Source: Bidens hawaiensis (taxonomy: Eukaryota; Streptophyta; Magnoliopsida; Asterales; Asteraceae). Taken from it: a stretch of DNA of 64,000 nucleotides. The DNA lies in the NCBI GenBank assembly GCA_021521415.1, contig JAIQDT010000026.1, positions 4,553,001 to 4,617,000 of the forward strand, written 5' to 3'. Shown here in pieces: positions 57,323 to 64,000 of the stretch. The number at the start of each line of letters is the position of its first letter. Position 1 is the stretch's first letter. A program made the position numbers and the translations under genes. Under the pieces are notes generated by a model. That model searched no databases, was not told the origin of the DNA, and saw nothing but the letters and a program-made list of their open reading frames with translations.

Positions 57323-57988
57323 ATGGCAAGGAATAATGACTACCTACCGGAAGAAGAGCCAGTAATATCTGTTGAGGAAGAGGATCCCGAGGAGGACCCA
57401 GAGGAGGACCTAGAGAAGGACCCAGAAGAGGATCCGGAGGAAGATCCGGAGGAGGATGAGGAAGAGATTGAAAAGGAAGTGATCTGCAGAGAGCTACCCA
57501 GAAACGTGCCTGACCTGTCCGGCTACAGATGCGATAGTTATCCACCCAGGTCATCATACAGAGGTCAGAACGAAGTTACCAATCAGTATCGTTCACCTGT
57601 TAGAGTAGTCAGATCACCTACTCCACCTGTCCACCAATCTCCGACTACTTCAGCCGTTGCACGAGTCTGGGAAATTGCTTGTATTAAGGTAACCCCGATT
57701 GACCCTACTTCAATTCCATTTAGATCTACCCACTATCGGGGAGAGCCTTCACGTCCTAGAGCAAACACTTCATATTCCCGTTCGTTGAGTATATCCACCT
57801 CTAACCCTAACCTCCCAAACATAGGGAAAAACTCTTGGATGGCTGTCCTGACTGACAGTCTAATAGACCACTCGATAGACATAGCTAACATTAACCAGGG
57901 GAGGAGAGATGTGACCCAGTGCTTATTAACCTTACATCAGATAGTATTTACAGCAGTCAGATGCTTACCACCGTTGGTGTTGGGATAG
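57323..57988 (+). CDS. Acidic extra ORF upstream of gag
   Basis: Open for 221 codons from ATG at 57323 (MARNNDYLPEEEP). The N-terminal third is a near-repeat of E-E-D-P units (EEDPEEDPEEDLEKDPEED), the middle is Arg/Ser/Pro-rich (YRSPVRVVRSPTPPVHQSP), and the C-terminal part is more ordinary (WMAVLTDSLIDHSIDIANI). It lies between the primer site and gag, is the only uninterrupted long frame of this element, and is preceded by TTGTGCAG, again an AG acceptor-like site. I recognise no family. It could be a separate gag-associated protein, a captured host exon, or the N-terminal part of a longer gag now separated by 400 bp. Confidence 0.5.
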   Translation: MARNNDYLPEEEPVISVEEEDPEEDPEEDLEKDPEEDPEEDPEEDEEEIEKEVICRELPRNVPDLSGYRCDSYPPRSSYRGQNEVTNQYRSPVRVVRSPTPPVHQSPTTSAVARVWEIACIKVTPIDPTSIPFRSTHYRGEPSRPRANTSYSRSLSISTSNPNLPNIGKNSWMAVLTDSLIDHSIDIANINQGRRDVTQCLLTLHQIVFTAVRCLPPLVLG

Positions 57989-58386
57989 GATGACAGTCCG
58001 TCTGTGGAACTGTTATTGGGTGATTGCGGTGTTGTTATTTCTGTGTTTGTGGCTAGTCCATCGGTTGTATGGATAAATGTAGGATGTTACGGATCTGTAT
58101 GTGTGGTGTTTTGATACTCCATGTATGTATATAGTTGTATGGACAAGCACTAACCCTTATGGGGTTAAGTCCAACAGTCACTTAGTGATAGATTTTGATA
58201 TATACATACAAGCACTGGCCTTTATCAAGCTAAGCCTATGTACCTTTTGTTATCAATGTACAAAACAGTTTGTGAAATATCAGTGTGTTGCGTGATGTAC
58301 CTGACAACTTTTATTATGATTATTGTTACAATGTGCCATATATTGGAATTAGTATTAATTGGCTTATATTTGATTATCATAATAGA
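57989..58386 (+). other. Non-coding interval between the acidic ORF and gag
   Basis: AT-rich, no protein-like frame; a TTGTATGG-rich region with no repeat or RNA that I recognise. Confidence 0.5.
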
Positions 58387-59680
58387 ATGGCCCCAAAGAA
58401 AGCAACCCCTATGAGTGAAGCATAAATAGCCGAGATGATTGCTCAGCAAATGCAGGCAGCAATCCCACTTATGGTAACACAAGTAACTGCCGGTGTAAAT
58501 GCCAATATGCAAACAAAACAACAACCAGTCAATAATACTCCCCTAACTAACACTGAACCTGTAACAAATAACATTCCCCTACTTAATACAAACGCCCCTC
58601 CCAATGCAAATAATCCCCCACCTGATACAAATATTCCAACAACAATAATCCTCCACCGAATCAAAACAATAACAACCCTAATCCTACTCGGAGAGAATAT
58701 TCAATTAAGAACTTCATGGCCTGTAAACCGATTGACTTCAAAGGTACCGAAGGGCCAAAGGGGTTGATCAAATGGATCGAGAAGACTGAATCTGTTCTCA
58801 ATATCAGCAATTGTCCTCCCGAAAGCATTGTTAAGTATGTCGCCTCTACGTTTACAGATCACGCATTAATGTGGTGGAACACTACGGTGCAAATAAAAGG
58901 TCAAGATACAGTTAATCGCATGACTTGGGCTGAATTTAAAACATTGATGCTGGAATATTTTTGCCCAACGAACGAAATCCAGAGGTTAGAACATGAACTC
59001 TGGAGTCTAGAGATGAAAGGAGCAGATCATCTGGGGTATATGAACCGCTTCAATGAACTGGCTCGCTTAGTACCATGGTTAGTAACTCTTGAAGACAAAC
59101 GAATTGAACGTTATATTTGTGGTTTAGCCCCAGAAGTGAGGAGTTTGGTGAATTATGTGGGTCACGCGTCATTTGAGAATGCCGCGACTCAGGCCGGCAT
59201 TGTAACTTTTGACTTGGTGAGGAGTGGAGTATTGAGAATGGCCGGGGAATCATCGGGTATGAAGCGAACCAATTATGGAACAGGACCACAAGGAAGACAA
59301 GCAAATAAACATGCACGCCCGACAATAAAAAATTACGTCATGAGCAGTTCTGAGGTGAAACGAGATAGGTACAAGGGGCCCTGGCCGAAGTGTGATAAAT
59401 GTAGTTTTCATCATGTGCGAGTGTAGACCGATAATATGTCAAAGGTGTGGAAGGAATGGACACAATGGTGGTCCCAATTGCCAAATCGGTATGGAAATTT
59501 TTAATCGACCAGCCTAGACAACCCAACCCCGCCGTCCCTAACTACCGAGACCGCAATCAATTTGTCAACAACCCGCTCAACAAAACCGTAGTGAATCTTC
59601 GTGCTTGTTTTGAATGTGGGAGCACGCAACACTTTAGAAGGGACTGCCCCATGCTGAATCTAGGAGCAGTCACCGATTGA
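58387..59680 (+). pseudogene. gag: Tekay-like gypsy gag
   Basis: Starts MAPKKATPMSEA with a stop at codon 13, then an Asn/Pro-rich linker with a frameshift near 58635, and the retrotransposon gag domain: FKGTEGPKGLIKWIEKTES, VKYVASTFTDHALMWWNT, TWAEFKTLMLEYFCP, LEHELWSLEMKG. Two zinc knuckles follow: CQRCGRNGHNGGPNC (about 59436-59480, in a shifted frame) and CFECGSTQHFRRDC (59606-59647). Gag binds the element RNA and forms the particle. Stops after HHVRV and near 59505 mark decay. Confidence 0.8.
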
Positions 59681-60805
59681 AACCAAGCATCAACATCTGG
59701 TGCGCCTAGAGGACGTGCATTCGTTATCGGGTTAGGAGAAGCACGACAAGACCCGAACGTTGTAACAGGTACGTTCGTTGTTTCTGATCAATATGCTTCT
59801 GTATTATTTGACACGGGTGCCGATAGAAGTTTCGTTACCACTAGTTTTGTGTCCCTGGGGAATATGCCAGTTTGTGAACTAACAAATCCCTATACTATAG
59901 AACTAGCTAACAGTAACTCTATAACTGTCAACCAAATAGTTCAAAACTGTTCCATTATTCTAAATGACCACCCATTCCTTATTGACCACTCCTAGTAGAA
60001 TTAGGAAGTTTCGATGTTATTGTCGGCATGGACTGGTTAACCAAGTATAAGGCAGAGATTGTGTGTAATGACAAGATAGTTAAAATTCCCCTTTCGGAAG
60101 GTGAAATGATTATGGTACAGGGAGAGAAGTCCGGTTTAATATTACCTCTTGTGTCTCATCTCAAAGTGTTGAAATGTTTACGCCAAGGGTGTATGGCATT
60201 CTTGGCAAACGTGACCATAAAGAACCCTGATGAGAAATACATAGAAGATATCCCCATTGTACGTGAATACCCCGATGTCTTTCCCTACCATTTACCTGGA
60301 TTACCACCGAACCGACAGGTTGAATTCTGTATTAACCTAATCCCAGGATCAGCCTCTATAGCTAAGGCACCTTATCGATTAGCACTCTTTGAGATGTAGG
60401 AATTATCAAACCAGTTACAAGAGTTGTTAGATAAGGGTTTCATACGTCCTAGCTATTTTCCTTGGGGAGCACCGGTACTGTTCGTGAAGAAGAAAGATGG
60501 AAGTTTTAGAATGTGCATCGATTACCGGGAATTAAACAAAGTTAGCATCAAAAACCGATACCCTCTTCCATGAATAGATGACTTGTTCGACCTACTGCAA
60601 GGTGCAAATTATTTTTCAAAAACTGTCCTCCGATCTGGTTACCATCAAGTCAAAATCCAAGAGGAAGATGTGTCTAAAACGACATTTCGAACTCGTTATG
60701 GTCACTATGAATTCTTAGTTATGCCTTTTGGGCTGACTAATGCCCCTGTAGTTTTTATGGACCTCATGAACCGAGTTTGTAAACCGTACCTCGACAAATT
60801 TGTTA
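59681..60805 (+). pseudogene. pol: Tekay-like protease and first part of RT
   Basis: Protease: FVVSDQYASVLFDTGADRSFV, with the DTGA active site near 59810, and VIVGMDWLTKYKAEIVC. RT: IPIVREYPDVFPYHLPGLPP, a stop in [38 protein letters not shown], a stop after [40 protein letters not shown] and [13 protein letters not shown]. The frame stops at 60805 where the solo LTR enters, a few codons before the catalytic Asp-Asp. Confidence 0.85.
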
Positions 60806-63360
60806 TGTAACACCCGTTGATTTTCGGGCTCAAAGATTTAAAGCTTATAAAGTATGTATAATTCTCAGGATTTAACTGACGTTTCTAGGAAGCCTTTACA
60901 CCATCCTGGTACGTTTAATCATTTAACTTTCTTCCAAGTTGCCGTATTATTCAAATTAGAGGGGCTAGAATAAAATACTTTTATGTTATAACATAATACT
61001 TAAAACCCTAACTCCCCCCTATCTTGCTAATCCCGATCGGCAGCTCCAGCCCCCCCCCCCCCTGCGATTTTTCTTTTTTCCGGCCAAGTCGTGAGCGTAA
61101 AACATCAATTAAAGGTTAGTACTACGATTCCACAAGTCTTTTACACCTTAATTGATCATATTAACGCGCTTATTGGTCGTTAGGGTTGAGTTTTGGTTAT
61201 AACGATTTCTGATAGATTTGTACTCGATTATTGTTTGGTCTGTAACTCGATGAAAATATATTATTTTTGATCGATTCTTGTGTCTATGAGTCTAGTTTTC
61301 AGAAAGGTATAATATGAAATTTTTGGACGAGATTTGAATACTTTTTATGATATTATAAGATCGAGTGTCAAAGCTGATGCGGGATGATGGATTCTGGTCT
61401 GTCTTCCCGACGTCATAACCCTTTTTCAACAAGTCCAAATTGGTTAGTTCCACTTCTGGAAGTTAGTATTTTGAGTTAGGAACTAAGCCCAATTGGAATA
61501 ATTTAATTTGGCTGGGTAATGATTTTTATAAAAATAAAACCATTTTGTTGCACACTGAAATAGCTGCACATACCTTTTTGTGTTGGAGGAATTTTTATGA
61601 TTTTTGTGTCCACTAGTAAAATGTAATAAAAATATTTTTATAAACCTAAGACATTAGTTAAAGTCTGGTAAAAATTTAATAATTTGTTTCAAAGGTTAAT
61701 TCGCATGATAAAATCCGCACGTTTTACTTGTTATTGATCGATAAGTTCGTTTTAGGCTTAACCGATGGATGTTCTATTGTGTTCTTGTTGGGGCTTTTTG
61801 AAGTGAGTTTTTGCACCGCAATATTCCTAGGTATGTCCCATATATCATACTTTAAAATCATGTTCATTGGTGTTCGTTAGATTGGTCAACTAGTTGTAGT
61901 TTGATTGTTAGTGTTCGGTTGACTAGAATTGTAGTTTTATGCGTTTAACGCGAGGGTCGAAGTGATTAATGACCAATTCAGCTCGGGGGAACTTGGTTTG
62001 ATGTACGAGCTGTTGAAAAATCATTTTTATAAATTATGGGGCTGAATTGGTTGTCGGTTACTCCAACGGGTCGGTACAACGCGCAATTGCGTTTATTGAA
62101 TAGTTGGTGCGTTGTACTTGCGAGTTACCGACCCATTGGACTCGTGTAGCGTCGTGTGGACTTGTTGGCTGTGATTTTATCATGTTGGGTCCACACGGGG
62201 ATGAGTTGGATGTTAATGGCCTAAATGACTCTTAAACGCGCGTATTGGTATCACCTAGTGCTTCCGGGGGTAATTTGGGAATTCTTTTTACCAGGAGTAT
62301 CTAAGGGTCATTTTGGTGAATGTGAGGCCTCGGGGGCTGTTGTGATTTAGTTCGATAAGGTTGAGGCTTTAGGTGACCCGAGCCCCGTTAGAACGTCTCG
62401 TAGGATAAATAAGTCATCTTGATGTCATTAGTATTGATTGAATGTAAACCGGCAGGTGTTTGAGTCTTGGGATTACTTAGGGATTCTCTAGCTCGGGGTG
62501 AATCCGTGTCTCGTGTCAGGTGAGTTCATGATGCCCCCTTTTAACTTTTTTTAAGTTTTTTGGCTAGCATGCACACCTAAGCGATTTGCTTGATGAAACA
62601 TTTAAACTATTTTATATAGTCTTGCTAGTATATGGTAGGCCTTGGGATGTTATAGTATGTATATATATATATATTATTGTATGGCCAATATTTGGCGATG
62701 TTATAGTCGTATCGACTACGGATGTTACATATGCCTACTTTGTGTTTGCATACGCTGATGAGATGTTACGTGTTTGGGTTGTATGTTTGCTCGACCCTGA
62801 TGTTATTACTTGGATGTTATATATATAATTATGTATATATAGGAATGTATTTATAAGGATGTTTATATATATGTATCTATATATATATATATAAGAATGA
62901 TTATTTACCAACGATGATGGCTTTACTGATGTACTGTACTCCTTTTACTTTTAAACTCTTGGAATGACTATTATGAGTATTATTATTGATGTTATTTATT
63001 AAAACTTAAATTCACTCAGCTCAAGCTGACTTTGTGTGCATCTTAGTGTGAGTTTCAGGTTAGGAGGAGGATGCCTTATCGCTTGGACGTGCGCGAAGCT
63101 ACTTGGACGGTGAAGGGCATACGTGGATAGAAGATTTTATCATTGAACATTTTATTTTAAAAAGTTTATAAATTATATTTAAATTGGTTTTGGCTATAAT
63201 TCCTGGGTTTTTGAGAACTTATTTTATTATTTATGTTTTCCACTGAATTATACTCTGAATTGGTTATTTTAATGAAATGAATTATTTTCAAGTTTAAACA
63301 TTTTTACAAGTATTTTGTATGAATACCAACTGTAGGGTTCCCGGGGTTCGGGGCCTTACA
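60806..63360 (+). mobile_element. Solo LTR inserted in gypsy RT
   Basis: 2555 bp, TGTAACACCCG ... TTCGGGGCCTTACA, flanked by perfect 5-bp duplications TGTTA (60801-60805 and 63361-63365). Same family and length as the LTR of the gypsy remnant at 26555-31126. Contains a C13 run at 61050-61062 and TA-rich runs near 62660 and 62880. Left by recombination between the two LTRs of a full insertion. Confidence 0.95.
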
Positions 63361-64000
63361 TGTTATCGTATTTATAGATGACATTCTGATATATTCGAAA
63401 ACCAAAGAGGAACACGAAAAGCACTTACGAACCATCTTGGAGTTATTGAGACAGGAGAAACTATATGCCAAATTATCAAAATGTGAGTTTTGGCTACAAG
63501 AGGTACAAGTTTTAGGGCACGTTGTTAATCGGCATGGAATCCATGTAGACCCGAGAAAAATCAAAGCCATTAAAAATTGGCAAGCCCCGAAGTCACCGAA
63601 AGAGATCCGCCAATTTTTGGGATCAGCTGGGTATTATCGACGATTTATTGCTAACTTTTCCAGCATAGCCCAACCTTTTATCCTTTTGACTCAAAAAGAT
63701 CGTGCTTATGTTTGGGGAGAAGATCAAGAAGCGGCTTTTCAATTATTGAAGCAGAAGTTATGCCAAGCCCCGATACTAATTCTTCTAGAGGGAACTGATG
63801 ATCTGGTAGTTTATTGTGACGCATCCCGAAAAGGCTTAGGATGCATACTTATGCAAAGAAACAAAGTCATAGCATACGCTTCTCGACAATTAAAGGTGCG
63901 CGAGAAGAATTACACCACCCATGACTTGGAATTGGGTGCGGTTATCTTTGCACTTAAGATCTGGTGGCACTACTTATATGGCACCAAATGTACAGTATAC
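63361..64000 (+). pseudogene. pol: Tekay-like RT (catalytic part) and RNase H, cut by window end
   Basis: Resumes the RT frame at the catalytic [12 protein letters not shown], then [33 protein letters not shown] and the RNase H blocks [31 protein letters not shown] and [15 protein letters not shown]. About 210 codons without a stop, so this part is better kept than the upstream half. RNase H ends at the window edge; integrase and any chromodomain would lie beyond. Confidence 0.85.

Noticed and set aside
57279..57557. Proline-rich minus-strand frame (PPDLPPDPLLGPSLG)
   Set aside because: Antisense of the acidic E-E-D-P repeat; pure repeat artefact.

Overview
The window looks like repeat-filled intergenic DNA of a flowering plant. 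The element families (Athila and Tekay-like Ty3/gypsy, Sirevirus-like Ty1/copia with a third open reading frame) point to a eudicot, most likely Asteraceae; that last step rests on remembered resemblance to composite-family retrotransposon proteins, not on a search. I see no host gene, rRNA, tRNA, CRISPR array or prokaryotic feature. Nearly every base can be assigned to a retrotransposon or a fragment of one, nested inside one another, and almost every coding region is broken by stops, frameshifts or insertions.

Layout. 1-1009: end of a copia-type element (minus). 1010-11650: three gypsy LTRs in direct orientation separated by only about 0.6-0.7 kb of non-coding internal sequence, a tandem LTR array. 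11651-22531: an Athila element (plus) with its 5' LTR, tRNA-Asp-type primer site, and decayed gag, protease, RT, RNase H and integrase; its gag is split by a young non-autonomous element at 13640-16150 with 5-bp target duplication AGGAC. 22532-40790: a Sirevirus-like copia element (minus) with 3' LTR, PPT, third ORF and pol-gag. Its third ORF is split by a truncated gypsy element (25058-31126), whose own LTR carries another solo LTR (28878-30879). 40791-42442: 3' end and LTR of a different copia element. 42443-49224: RNase H, third ORF, PPT and 3' LTR of a second Sirevirus-like element (plus). 49225-53090: third ORF of another such element (minus), split by a solo LTR (50002-52223, duplication TCCAC). 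53341-64000: an LTR scrap and then a Tekay-like gypsy element (plus) with 5' LTR, primer site, an acidic extra ORF, gag, protease and RT; the RT is split just before its catalytic motif by a solo LTR (60806-63360, perfect duplication TGTTA) and runs off the window.

Two themes deserve attention. First, three divergent copies of the same third ORF (conserved H-N-[IM]-C-A-[YW]-L near the N terminus) each start 0-5 nt after an AG that looks like a 3' splice site, suggesting expression from a spliced RNA. Second, four copia-type LTR families each carry a private short palindrome (TGCTCGAGCA, ATTCGATCGAAT, ATTCGTT..AACGAAT, TTATGCGCCGCATAA) clustered just upstream of the TATA box, and three of them repeat it in an internal non-coding region as well. 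This is the architecture I recall for sireviruses, here with the palindrome sequence different in every family.
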